From: Gallionella sp.
GTDB taxonomy: Bacteria; Pseudomonadota; Gammaproteobacteria; Burkholderiales; Gallionellaceae
DNA: 7,897 bases
Direction of reading: 5' to 3'
NCBI GenBank assembly: GCA_023229845.1
Contig: JALNYK010000056.1
Location: 1 to 7,897, forward strand
A model generated the notes under the pieces. That model saw only the letters and a list, made by a program, of their open reading frames with translations, ran no database searches and was not told where the DNA came from. Position numbers and translations under genes: made by a program. Positions 1 to 5,796 of the stretch are shown piece by piece (within the stretch, counting starts at the first letter, position 1; each line of letters begins with the position of its first letter).

Positions 1-514
1 CAAACCGTTCTTCGCCGTAATCACGTATCACCTCCCCGAGCAAACCCTCATCCACCGTCGCCAGCCACTCCGCCGCGGTCAGCCCGCTGCTGGTGTCCAT
101 GCGCATGTCCAGCGGCGCGTCGAAGCGGAAACTGAATCCCCGCGCCGCCTCGTCCAGCTGCGGCGACGACACCCCCAAATCCAGCAGGACGCCATCCACC
201 TTCTCCACCCCCAGCTCGCGCAACACCTGCGCCAACTGATCGAATCCGCTATGCACCAGCGTGAAACGCGCATCACTCCACTGACTGCCCGCCGCAATCG
301 CCGCCGGATCCTTGTCCAACGCGATCAGCCTGCCTTCCGGCCCCAGCTTCTGCAAAATCAGTGCGCTATGCCCGCCGCGCCCGAAAGTGCCGTCCACATA
401 CACGCCATCCGGCCTGATATCCAGCGCCTCGACCGCCTCGGACAACAGCACCGTCTCGTGCGTCAGCCCCGAGGCGGCGTTCTCGCTCACCTCGCCGGCG
501 TCGCGCTCACTCAC
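1..514 (-). CDS. rsmH: 16S rRNA m4C1402 N4-methyltransferase RsmH (MraW), 5' part, cut by the window edge
   Basis: RsmH transfers a methyl group from S-adenosylmethionine to N4 of C1402 in 16S rRNA, tuning the ribosomal P site. It acts in the cytoplasm on the 30S subunit. The 171 codons visible (of roughly 310 usual in the family) carry the SAM-binding motif DGTFGRGGHS at residues 41-50, an acidic LALDKDP-like strand (IALDKDP, 64-70), the LDLGVSSPQLD motif at 111-121 and GFSFRFDAPLDMRMD at 126-140, all family hallmarks. I chose GTG at 514: it overlaps the mraZ stop as GTGA, and GAGGG lies 9 bases upstream (528-524). An in-frame GTG at 490 is possible, but its GAGG abuts the codon. The four-base overlap implies translational coupling to mraZ. 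The gene order mraZ-rsmH is the conserved start of the dcw cluster; ftsL and ftsI would be expected beyond base 1. Identity is essentially certain; only the start is open. Confidence 0.96.
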   Translation of the reverse strand, partial: MSERDAGEVSENAASGLTHETVLLSEAVEALDIRPDGVYVDGTFGRGGHSALILQKLGPEGRLIALDKDPAAIAAGSQWSDARFTLVHSGFDQLAQVLRELGVEKVDGVLLDLGVSSPQLDEAARGFSFRFDAPLDMRMDTSSGLTAAEWLATVDEGLLGEVIRDYGEERF

Positions 515-957
515 AAGGAAAAGCCCTCAAGCTCCGGCGGCAGCTCGCCACCCATCAGCGACAACGCCGCTTCCTGCTGCGCCTGCCACTTCGCCTCGTC
601 CCACAACTCGAATTTATTGCCCTGACCGATCAGCATCACCAGCTTGTCCAGCCCGGCATAACTGCGCAGCGTCGGCGGAATCAACACCCGCCCCGCACCA
701 TCCATCACCACCTCGGAAGCATTACCGACCAGCAAGCGCTGCAACGCGCGACTCTTGGGATTAAAAGAAGAAAGCTTGTTCAACTTCTCAAGGATCGGCC
801 GCCACTCCGGCTCGGGATAGATCAACAGGCAGCCATCGGCATCCACGGTCAGCACCAGGCTGCCCGCGCAATGCGCAAGCAGCAGGTCGCGATACCTTGC
901 CGGTATCGCGAGCCTGCCCTTGTTATCTACGCTCAGTTGAGTCGATCCTTGAAACAT
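511..957 (-). CDS. mraZ: Transcriptional regulator MraZ of the division and cell wall cluster
   Basis: MraZ is a ring-forming DNA-binding protein that represses the promoter of its own dcw cluster. The 148 residues match the family length. Two SpoVT-AbrB (swapped-hairpin) half-domains are visible, each with its diagnostic loop: DNKGRLAIP at residues 11-19 and DGAGRVLIP at 86-94. The segment QGNKFELWDEAKW (112-124) is also typical. The start is placed at ATG 957, giving MFQG, the usual N-terminus; a GTG at 960 would add one residue and is less likely. The ribosome binding site is weak, and the most proximal GTGGG box (970-966) occupies its place, so bound MraZ or the box sequence itself may affect initiation. 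The gene is first in its transcription unit and overlaps rsmH by four bases. Its likely autoregulatory promoter is described separately. Nothing is missing or disrupted. Confidence 0.97.
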   Translation of the reverse strand: MFQGSTQLSVDNKGRLAIPARYRDLLLAHCAGSLVLTVDADGCLLIYPEPEWRPILEKLNKLSSFNPKSRALQRLLVGNASEVVMDGAGRVLIPPTLRSYAGLDKLVMLIGQGNKFELWDEAKWQAQQEAALSLMGGELPPELEGFSL

Positions 958-965
958 CACAATTT

Positions 966-1000
966 CCCACTCTCACCCACTTTTCACCACTTAAGCCCAC
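966..1000 (-). promoter_or_regulatory. MraZ operator: four GTGGK boxes at exact 10-bp spacing
   Basis: Read on the minus strand, GTGGG (1000-996), GTGGT (990-986), GTGGG (980-976) and GTGGG (970-966) repeat with a period of exactly 10 bp, about one helical turn. They run from the -10 element to just before the mraZ start. MraZ proteins are known to bind arrays of short GTG-containing direct repeats with about 5-base spacers in the dcw promoter and to repress it, so this is the expected autorepression site. Other bacteria are usually described with about three boxes. A further GTGGT at 1019-1015, inside the promoter spacer, is out of phase with the array (19 bp from the first box) and may be chance. 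Confidence 0.85.
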
Positions 1001-1027
1001 TATATTGAAAAAAAACCACCAGGTCAA
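999..1027 (-). promoter_or_regulatory. Sigma-70-type promoter of mraZ/dcw cluster
   Basis: On the minus strand, TTGACC (1027-1022) is followed after exactly 17 bases by TATAGT (1004-999). This is a near-consensus -35/-10 pair; transcription should begin near 992, giving a leader of roughly 35 bases before mraZ. The spacer contains a run of eight T. The last two bases of the -10 element are also the first two bases of the first MraZ box, so repressor binding and polymerase binding would compete. The call rests on the motif match and on the position directly upstream of mraZ. Confidence 0.85.
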
Positions 1028-1313
1028 TACGAAAAACGGATTTTTTCTTTACGGGACAAGGAGTTAGCGTGAGAAGTTAATGCAAAACAAATATGCTTAT
1101 AAAGCAATGAATTGCACAAATAAGCTAAAGTGCTTTGTGATGGAAGGCCTAGATATTCAGGTCTATTGCCCCGGTTTCAGGGGTGGGATATGGTGCGCGG
1201 GGTTGTTGAGGAACAGCTTTAATTTGTAACACTTAATAATTCAGATTGCTCCACATAGAGCAGCGACTACACTCAGGGCCGCCATAACAAAAAGCAGATT
1301 CCATATTGCCATA
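1028..1313. other. Gene-free, AT-rich stretch between the mraZ promoter and the GAF-protein promoter
   Basis: I see no credible gene here on either strand. The base composition is visibly AT-richer than in the dcw or mrp genes. Small symmetric elements are present: GCTTAT (1095-1100) pairs with ATAAGC (1120-1125), and GCTT-ATA-AAGC lies at 1095-1105. The 8-base unit CATATTGC occurs twice in direct tandem at 1302-1309 and 1310-1317. None is followed by a convincing T-run, so I do not call a terminator. Confidence 0.5.
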
Positions 1314-1341
1314 TTGCAGCCCTGCAAATTTGGTTTATAAA
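1314..1341 (+). promoter_or_regulatory. Candidate promoter of the membrane GAF-domain gene, with overlapping inverted repeat
   Basis: TTGCAG (1314-1319) and TATAAA (1336-1341) are separated by 16 bases, a reasonable sigma-70 pair. Transcription would begin near 1348, leaving a leader of only about 14 bases with the ribosome binding site almost at its 5' end. The -35 hexamer is also the left arm of an inverted repeat, TTGCAG-CC-CTGCAA (1314-1327), which could be an operator. The promoter is inferred from motif and position alone. Confidence 0.45.
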
Positions 1342-1344
1342 CCC

Positions 1345-1360
1345 ACTGCAGAGGAGCAGT
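1345..1360 (+). promoter_or_regulatory. Ribosome binding site presented in a small hairpin loop
   Basis: GAGGAG (1351-1356) lies 5 bases before ATG 1362 and fixes that start. It is flanked by ACTGC (1345-1349) and GCAGT (1356-1360), which can form a 5-bp stem with loop AGAGGA, so most of the Shine-Dalgarno sequence would sit in the loop. Whether the stem forms depends on where transcription begins; if it begins at about 1348 the left arm would be incomplete. Confidence 0.5.
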
Positions 1361-1361
1361 A

Positions 1362-2120
1362 ATGAACGAAAACAAGAAGGAATGGGGCGATATCCTTGCG
1401 AAGGTCAACACAAAAACGAAAGTCTTAGGACTAATCGCTCTTGTGGCTGAAGGACTTTTTTTGGGCGCTCTTACCATTCTCAGAGAAGAGCGGTTACTGT
1501 TTGCACTATATGCGTGTGCAGCCATACTGCTCGTTACCATTATCGGAATTGTCATTATCGAAGTAACCGAGACGCGCACATTCAAACCCGATGCTAATCG
1601 CCTTACTCCAAGTCCATTAACTCCACGCTCAAGTTTTCTTGACGATGTCATCAACAGCTCAATTCAGACGGTCTGCCGTGCTGTTAGCCTTCCGCAAACA
1701 CCTCAGAGCGCAAAACTACGTGTTTTCATTTTCCGAAAAAAAGGCAGTCAGCTTATTTGCAGCCATTACTGGTCGCAAGACCCCGTTACAGAGCAAGTTG
1801 GAAAATTGCGATTTGATTTAACTTCCGAAGTTGCCAAAAAAGTGGCGGTCGTTCGTGCCGCTACTGACGAAAAAATCTGCCGCACATCAGTCGAGCCTAT
1901 TCCAGAAAACGCTCAAGGAATCACTGGCGATGTCTCCGATGAGCTTAAATTTGTTCTAGCCGCACCGATTAAGGATGGCGAAGGAAATATTTGGGGGACA
2001 GTTGATTTCGACACCTCAAGCGACACAGGTAAAGCCTTGCTTTCAACCGAAGTATCTGATGCCGTCATGTTTCAGCTCGCAAAGCACTTATCAATAATAT
2101 TCGCGCTCGAAAGCAAGTAA
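1362..2120 (+). CDS. Two-helix membrane protein with cytoplasmic GAF-like domain
   Basis: The 252-residue product has two hydrophobic helices, about residues 21-40 and 45-67, joined by a short charged turn (REER, 41-44). This suggests a hairpin anchor with both ends in the cytoplasm. After a Pro/Thr/Ser-rich linker (about 72-92), residues 95-250 read like a GAF domain. The clearest part is 197-249: FVLAAPIKDGEGNIWGTVDFD, a strand-turn-strand typical of the GAF core, followed by a closing helix. GAF domains usually sense small ligands or mediate dimerisation; the ligand is unknown. No kinase, cyclase, phosphodiesterase or HTH output domain follows, so it may signal to a partner or be a sensor only. 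Two sampled 60-base lines inside the gene are each 45% GC, against 63% for one sampled line in mrp, and the gene stands alone between dcw and a repeat block. Acquisition by transfer is therefore plausible. The start is supported by GAGGAG 5 bases upstream. Confidence 0.8.
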   Translation: MNENKKEWGDILAKVNTKTKVLGLIALVAEGLFLGALTILREERLLFALYACAAILLVTIIGIVIIEVTETRTFKPDANRLTPSPLTPRSSFLDDVINSSIQTVCRAVSLPQTPQSAKLRVFIFRKKGSQLICSHYWSQDPVTEQVGKLRFDLTSEVAKKVAVVRAATDEKICRTSVEPIPENAQGITGDVSDELKFVLAAPIKDGEGNIWGTVDFDTSSDTGKALLSTEVSDAVMFQLAKHLSIIFALESK

Positions 2121-2167
2121 CGAACACCTAAAGGGGCAACTTCGCATTCGTTTTTGCATCCGCGAGG

Positions 2168-2198
2168 AAGGCATGGTGGGCGCAGCCCACCATGCCTT
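2168..2198 (+). repeat. Perfect 14-bp palindromic hairpin with 3-base loop, possible terminator
   Basis: The arms 2168-2181 and 2185-2198 are perfectly complementary (core GGCATGGTGGGC / GCCCACCATGCC) with loop GCA. It lies 47 bases after the stop of the GAF-protein gene. Its right arm ends in TT and two more T follow, so it could act as a terminator for that gene. However, the T-run is only four bases, and hairpins of this GGTGGGC type are common as dispersed intergenic repeats. I regard repeat as the safer label. Confidence 0.7.
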
Positions 2199-2214
2199 TT
2201 GAAGGTTTTGATTT

Positions 2215-2430
2215 TCTTTCCCCTGTGCGCCGCCGAGTAGCGGAGGCTGGTCAGGGGATTTCGGCGAGGACTGTCTGAGCGCGTAGCGCGAGTTCCGCAG
2301 CCGCCTGACCTGCCGAGCAACGCAGGGAACCGCGTAGCGGCGGCAAGCTGGGGGCGCCTTCTTTTGGTTCCTTTTCTTGGCAAGACAAGAAAAGGGACTA
2401 GCTGTCGGGCTACCCCCGACGGTTTTGATT
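2215..2430. repeat. Dispersed intergenic repeat block rich in small palindromes
   Basis: This gene-free block is built from small inverted repeats: GCGC-GTA-GCGC (2280-2290), CCGC-GTA-GCGG (2331-2341), the 10-bp perfect pair CCTTTTCTTG (2370-2379) / CAAGAAAAGG (2386-2395) with a 6-base loop, and GTCGGG (2404-2409) / CCCGAC (2415-2420). The wording resembles a repeat I recall from intergenic regions of beta- and gammaproteobacteria, where it is often mis-annotated as small proteins. That recognition is from memory and not from a search. Open frames across it have no codon structure or ribosome binding site. No transposase or terminal repeats are visible. Confidence 0.6.
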
Positions 2431-2448
2431 TGGATTTTCGATATTGAT

Positions 2449-2475
2449 GTTGGGTATCGCTGCGCTCAACCCAAC
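2449..2475. repeat. Short intergenic palindrome GTTGGGT...ACCCAAC
   Basis: The arms GTTGGGT (2449-2455) and ACCCAAC (2469-2475) are perfect complements around a 13-base loop that contains CGCTGCGCTC. The overall phrase is a very common intergenic repeat of proteobacteria, by my recollection. It lies inside the gene-free stretch 2121-2565 and has no visible link to either flanking gene. Confidence 0.55.
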
Positions 2476-2502
2476 TTACTCGCTCGGCAGGAACCTTCCA
2501 AC

Positions 2503-2543
2503 TCTCACCCCTCTCCCTAACCCTCTCCCCCAAGGGGCGAGGG
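2503..2543. repeat. C-rich dispersed hairpin repeat, copy 1
   Basis: A pyrimidine-rich lead leads into a hairpin: CCCTC (2521-2525) with GAGGG (2539-2543), a T/C mismatch, then CCCC (2527-2530) with GGGG (2534-2537) around loop CAA. It sits 22 bases beyond the stop of the minus-strand cyclic-nucleotide-binding gene. No T-run follows on that strand, so it would be a poor intrinsic terminator. A second copy with the same architecture lies at 7517-7551. Confidence 0.65.
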
Positions 2544-2565
2544 AATAAAGACAAAGGCGTCGCCG

Positions 2566-3087
2566 CTAGCTTTCCAGATAATCGACCAATATCCCGCTGG
2601 TCATCCGCAACCGCTGGCTCAGCAACCTCGCGATTTCCAGCAACAGCTTCGCCGACAGCGCCGGCTTCTCCTGCATGATGCGTTTGAAGTTCATCTGCGT
2701 CAGCACGGCCAGCATCGAAGTCTGCACGACCACCGCGGTCGCGGAGCGGGGTTCTCCGTCGACGATGGTCATCTCGCCCAGGCTGCGCCCCGGCAACACC
2801 GTGCCGACCACCTTGTCGACGCGCTGGGTGTCTTCCTTGCGAACCTCCAGCTTGCCTTCCAGCACGATGCACATGAAGTCTCCGCGCTCGCCTTCATGGA
2901 ACAAGACCGTGCCGGGCGTGGCGCGGTAGAGCTGGATATAGCTCGCCAGCGCCACAACCTGGGGCCAGTCCAGGTCCTTGAGCATGTGGGCGTTCTCGAG
3001 CATCGAGGCGATGCGGTCGGACGTGGCGATGCCAGACCCGAGAATTTCGAGTCCATCCAGAGCCGACCTTGGTTCGCTGCTCGACAT
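2566..3087 (-). CDS. Stand-alone cyclic nucleotide-binding domain protein (Crp-type fold, no HTH)
   Basis: The 173-residue product is a single cNMP-binding beta-barrel. Residues 60-86 form the first strands (LFHEGERGDFMCIVLEGKLEV). The phosphate-binding cassette is at 104-118, with G104-E105 and R114-S115-A116, the residues that hold the cyclic nucleotide phosphate in CAP and PKA-type domains. Helices follow at 132-165. The chain ends there, so there is no DNA-binding HTH and no kinase or channel partner on the same polypeptide. The cassette looks intact, so cAMP or c-di-GMP-like ligand binding is possible, but the ligand cannot be read. The ATG at 3087 has a modest AGG 9 bases upstream. It lies 26 bases downstream of mrp on the same strand, suggesting co-transcription. 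A role as an adaptor or regulatory subunit for an unknown partner is inference. Confidence 0.88.
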   Translation of the reverse strand: MSSSEPRSALDGLEILGSGIATSDRIASMLENAHMLKDLDWPQVVALASYIQLYRATPGTVLFHEGERGDFMCIVLEGKLEVRKEDTQRVDKVVGTVLPGRSLGEMTIVDGEPRSATAVVVQTSMLAVLTQMNFKRIMQEKPALSAKLLLEIARLLSQRLRMTSGILVDYLES

Positions 3088-3113
3088 TTCGTTCTACCTA
3101 TTTCCCGATGCGA

Positions 3114-4208
3114 TCAGGTGCTTTGTACCACGATTTTCGGGAACGCTGCGCTGTGATCCTGCGCCATGTCCGCGACCTTCACCGCGATGCGACGCGCTAT
3201 CTGTTTGTAGACCTTGGCAAGGTTGCCGTCGGGATCGGCAACGACCGTGGGCATACCGGAGTCGGCCTGTTCGCGGATGCGGATATCCAGCGGCAGGCCG
3301 CCGAGGAATTCGGTGTTGTAGTCGGCGCACATCTTTTCGCCGCCGCCCGCGCCGAAGATATGCTCTTCATGGCCGCAGTTGGTGCAGATGTGGGTGCTCA
3401 TATTTTCGACGATGCCGACGATCTTGATGCCGACCTTCTCGAACATCTTCAGCCCTTTGCGCGCGTCCAGCAGCGCGATGTCCTGCGGCGTGGTGACGAT
3501 CACCGCACCGGTGACCGGCACCTTCTGCGCCAGCGTCAGCTGCACATCGCCGGTGCCGGGCGGCAGGTCCACGACGAGGTAATCGAGATTGTCCCACTTG
3601 GTCTGGTGCAACAGCTGATCCAAAGCCTGCGTGACCATGGGGCCGCGCCAGATCATCGGCGTGTCGTGCGCGTCGATCAGGAAGCCGATGGACATCGCCT
3701 GCAGGCCGTGGCTCATCATCGGCTGCAGCATCTTGCCGTCTTCCGACTCGGGCTGACCGGAGATGCCCAGCATGGTCGGCTGCGACGGACCGTAGATGTC
3801 GGCGTCCAGCACGCCGACGCGCGCGCCTTCGGCGGCCAGCGCCAGCGCGAGATTCACCGCCGTGGTGCTCTTGCCCACGCCGCCCTTGCCGCTCGCCACC
3901 GCGATGATATTCTTAACGCCCTCGACCAGCTTCACGCCGCGCTGCACCGCGTGCGGCACGACCTTGCTGGAGACGTTCGCTTCGATCTTGCCGACACCCG
4001 GCAGCGCAGACTTCAGATGGCCTTCGACCATCGCCTTGATCTCGCCCCAGACGCTCTTGGCCGGGTAGCCCAGCAGGATGTCCAGCGACAGGTCGTTGCC
4101 GCTGATTTGGATGTTCTTGACGGATTTGCCGCTGACGAAATCCTTCTTGGTGTTCGGATCGATGAGGGTCTTCAACGCGCCCTGCACGTCGGCTTCGGTA
4201 AAGCTCAT
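3114..4208 (-). CDS. apbC: Mrp/ApbC family iron-sulfur cluster carrier P-loop ATPase
   Basis: ApbC/Mrp binds a 4Fe-4S cluster at a dimer interface and delivers it to apoproteins in the cytoplasm, with slow ATP hydrolysis. The 364-residue length is normal. Residues 1-80 form the N-terminal MIP18 (DUF59) domain. The deviant Walker A motif SGKGGVGKST is at 106-115, with the signature Lys at 108. DADIYGPSQPTMLG (135-148) is the switch I region, and DLPPGTGD (214-221) corresponds to Walker B. The cluster-ligating pair C275-x-x-C278 is present in the segment HICTNCGHEEHIFGAGGG, as in the family. The start at ATG 4208 has GGAG six bases upstream (4218-4215). It is transcribed away from the HU gene, and the cyclic-nucleotide-binding gene follows 26 bases downstream. 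All key residues are present. Confidence 0.96.
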   Translation of the reverse strand: MSFTEADVQGALKTLIDPNTKKDFVSGKSVKNIQISGNDLSLDILLGYPAKSVWGEIKAMVEGHLKSALPGVGKIEANVSSKVVPHAVQRGVKLVEGVKNIIAVASGKGGVGKSTTAVNLALALAAEGARVGVLDADIYGPSQPTMLGISGQPESEDGKMLQPMMSHGLQAMSIGFLIDAHDTPMIWRGPMVTQALDQLLHQTKWDNLDYLVVDLPPGTGDVQLTLAQKVPVTGAVIVTTPQDIALLDARKGLKMFEKVGIKIVGIVENMSTHICTNCGHEEHIFGAGGGEKMCADYNTEFLGGLPLDIRIREQADSGMPTVVADPDGNLAKVYKQIARRIAVKVADMAQDHSAAFPKIVVQST

Positions 4209-4486
4209 GGCACACTCCAGTGATATTCGAGGACGCGATTCTACCAGCTAGCCGCATGAACACGCAGGCCTGAATACCCCGAAACGAGGGCCGAAACAGG
4301 CCTCCGTCCGACTATCTGGAAGGGGTGAAGAGTCCGAACACCGGCCCGCACCGGGTGCCGGCAAGCTGTTTTTCGGCTGAAAATGCCGCCCTGATTGAGA
4401 AATCATGCAAAAGGGGCTTGCCAGCCGGCTCAATATCCTCAACAATCCGCACCGGCTTTTCAACACAACCCAAGGGAGAACTGACT
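4209..4486. other. Divergent intergenic region between mrp and the HU gene
   Basis: This 278-base gap must hold promoters for both divergent genes. On the minus strand, TAGAAT (4243-4238) could be the -10 element of mrp, but no good -35 lies at the right distance. For the HU gene I see no convincing -35/-10 pair. Symmetric elements present are AGGCCTG (4266-4272) with CAGGCCT (4297-4303), and TTTTC-GGCT-GAAAA around 4375. The HU ribosome binding site, GGGAG, lies at 4474-4478. Confidence 0.4.
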
Positions 4487-4771
4487 ATGAACCGCAAAGA
4501 ACTGATCGACGCACTCGCAGAAAAGACCGGCAGCACCAAGGCCGACGCAGACCGCAACATCGCGGCCCTGATCGACATCGTCACCGCCACCCTGAAGAAG
4601 GGCGACAGCATTGCTCTGGTTGGCTTCGGCACGTTCGAAGTGCGCAAGCGCGCAGCACGCACCGGCCGCAACCCAGCTACTGGCGCAGAACTGAAGATCA
4701 AGGCATCCAAGGTGCCGGCATTCAAGGCTGGCAAGGCATTGAAGGATGCAGTCAACGGCGCGAAGAAGTAA
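4487..4771 (+). CDS. HU family nucleoid DNA-binding protein
   Basis: HU is a small dimeric protein that bends and compacts DNA and supports replication, recombination and repair. The 94 residues match the family length (about 90). The N-terminal helix-turn-helix dimerisation region is MNRKELIDALAEKTGSTKAD. The signature strand GFGTFEVRKRAARTGRNPATG spans 46-66 and holds the conserved Arg-Asn-Pro (61-63), whose proline intercalates into DNA. The chain ends in a lysine-rich helix, KVPAFKAGKALKDAV. The sequence is HU-like and not IHF-like. I leave the symbol empty because the alpha/beta paralogue cannot be assigned. ATG 4487 has GGGAG 8 bases upstream and is far better supported than the in-frame ATG at 4325, which would add 54 residues unlike any HU. 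It is a single-gene unit closed by the terminator at 4795. Confidence 0.96.
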   Translation: MNRKELIDALAEKTGSTKADADRNIAALIDIVTATLKKGDSIALVGFGTFEVRKRAARTGRNPATGAELKIKASKVPAFKAGKALKDAVNGAKK

Positions 4772-4794
4772 TTCCGTTCGACCGATTCAAATGC

Positions 4795-4826
4795 AAGACG
4801 CCCCGGAAACGGGGCGTCTTTGTTTT
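4795..4826 (+). terminator. Rho-independent terminator of the HU gene
   Basis: An 11-bp perfect stem (4795-4805 with 4810-4820, core GACGCCCCG/CGGGGCGTC) closes on a GAAA tetraloop and is followed by TTGTTTTG. It begins 23 bases after the HU stop codon. On the other strand the sequence after the stem is not T-rich, so it should not terminate the oncoming minus-strand operon well. Confidence 0.92.
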
Positions 4827-4884
4827 GTGCTCCTGCTTTGTACCGCCCCGATAACCGGAAATCGATTACGCGCAAACTCCCGGG

Positions 4885-5784
4885 TCACTGATAGTCGATA
4901 TCCTGCTCATCTCCCGCGAAATTTTTCTGTATCTCGATGAGGACCGATTTGGCGCTGGTTTTGGACAGGATTTTCTTGGCGATGGTATTTCTGTACTCGT
5001 CCATGCGCTCGCGCAGTATGGGCTGATATTCGGGCGGGGCCTGATTCAGCAATTCGTTCCAGCCGGCATCGATATCGGGCCGCGTTGCGCGAACGCGACG
5101 AATCAGGCTTTCGAGTTCTTCTTGTCCGGTGCGGGCGACGATACGACCATCGCCCAGAATCGCAAAAATAACCGCGATTGCGATTACGGCATAAGCATCC
5201 ATGTCTGTTCCCCTGACGGGCCCGGCGTAATGCTTTTTACGCAGCCATTTCGCACAATCGATGATGGTCTGGATGCTTTTCCGATCCTGCAATTCATGGT
5301 TATAGATGCGATCCCCAGTCCATGCCGTAGCGGGGTCGGCGCGGCATATCTGCGCGAACAGCAGTTTGATATCGAGCTGCTGTTTGTGCGGATCGTTATC
5401 GAAATCCGTGACAAAGGCCGTGTAGGGCAGGCCGGATAATTCCTTGATATGCCGAAAGCCCATCTGGAAAACATATTCCGCACCGTGGTGCAGCAGGAAG
5501 GACAGCTGTGCCTCGCCGTCTTCGGGGAGATTCGCCTGGCTGATGCCCAGCGAAATACATCCCACGGTCAGATGAAACGCATCGAGCAGGCCGTCCGCCG
5601 TCCGTTCGTTCGTGAATTTTCTGGCGACGAGCACGTTGATGCCGCTGAGATCTTCAAGCAGAATTTGCGCCGCCTCCTGATTACCCCCACGTCGCGCCAG
5701 CGCTTCCAGCGCCTGAGCTAAATGAGGGAGGCGCGCGTCGAGGTGGGCAAGTTGCATGGCTGGATTTTCGTTAACTTGCTGCAT
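4885..5784 (-). CDS. Uncharacterised 299-residue helical protein, last gene of the J-domain operon
   Basis: I do not recognise this protein. It appears largely helical. One notable segment is the hydrophobic helix at about residues 196-211 (MDAYAVIAIAVIFAIL), ended by GDGR. It is short for a transmembrane span and could be a buried core helix. There is no signal peptide, no cysteine pair and no catalytic motif I can name. The N-terminal half holds a histidine pair in a hydrophobic setting (LLHHGAEYVFQMGF, 97-110), and DFDNDPHKQQ lies at 127-136. The C-terminus is charged (residues 256-299). The gene starts 12 bases after the stop of the upstream gene. ATG 5784 lacks a clear Shine-Dalgarno sequence, and a start at M10 is possible, so translation may depend on coupling. 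It ends 64 bases from the convergent HU terminator. That it is a real gene is supported by GC-rich codon use like its neighbours and by the tight operon spacing. Confidence 0.8.
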   Translation of the reverse strand: MQQVNENPAMQLAHLDARLPHLAQALEALARRGGNQEAAQILLEDLSGINVLVARKFTNERTADGLLDAFHLTVGCISLGISQANLPEDGEAQLSFLLHHGAEYVFQMGFRHIKELSGLPYTAFVTDFDNDPHKQQLDIKLLFAQICRADPATAWTGDRIYNHELQDRKSIQTIIDCAKWLRKKHYAGPVRGTDMDAYAVIAIAVIFAILGDGRIVARTGQEELESLIRRVRATRPDIDAGWNELLNQAPPEYQPILRERMDEYRNTIAKKILSKTSAKSVLIEIQKNFAGDEQDIDYQ

Positions 5785-5796
5785 CTGATTGCCGCA

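Noticed and set aside
1239..1654. A 137-codon minus-strand open frame over the start of the GAF-protein gene
   Set aside because: It is antisense to a gene with a strong ribosome binding site and clear membrane helices, and it shows no domain of its own.
2160..2545. CRISPR array in the repeat-rich gap
   Set aside because: The palindromes differ from each other, there is no regular repeat-spacer period and no cas gene is nearby.
2072..2872. A 266-codon open frame on the minus strand running from the cyclic-nucleotide-binding gene through the repeat block
   Set aside because: It is an out-of-frame reading of the real gene at 2566-3087 and then of palindromic intergenic repeats; it has no ribosome binding site and no domain.
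3069..4223. A 384-codon open frame on the plus strand across mrp
   Set aside because: It is antisense to mrp, which has full family motifs. Its Arg/His/Asp-rich composition is typical of a GC-rich shadow frame.
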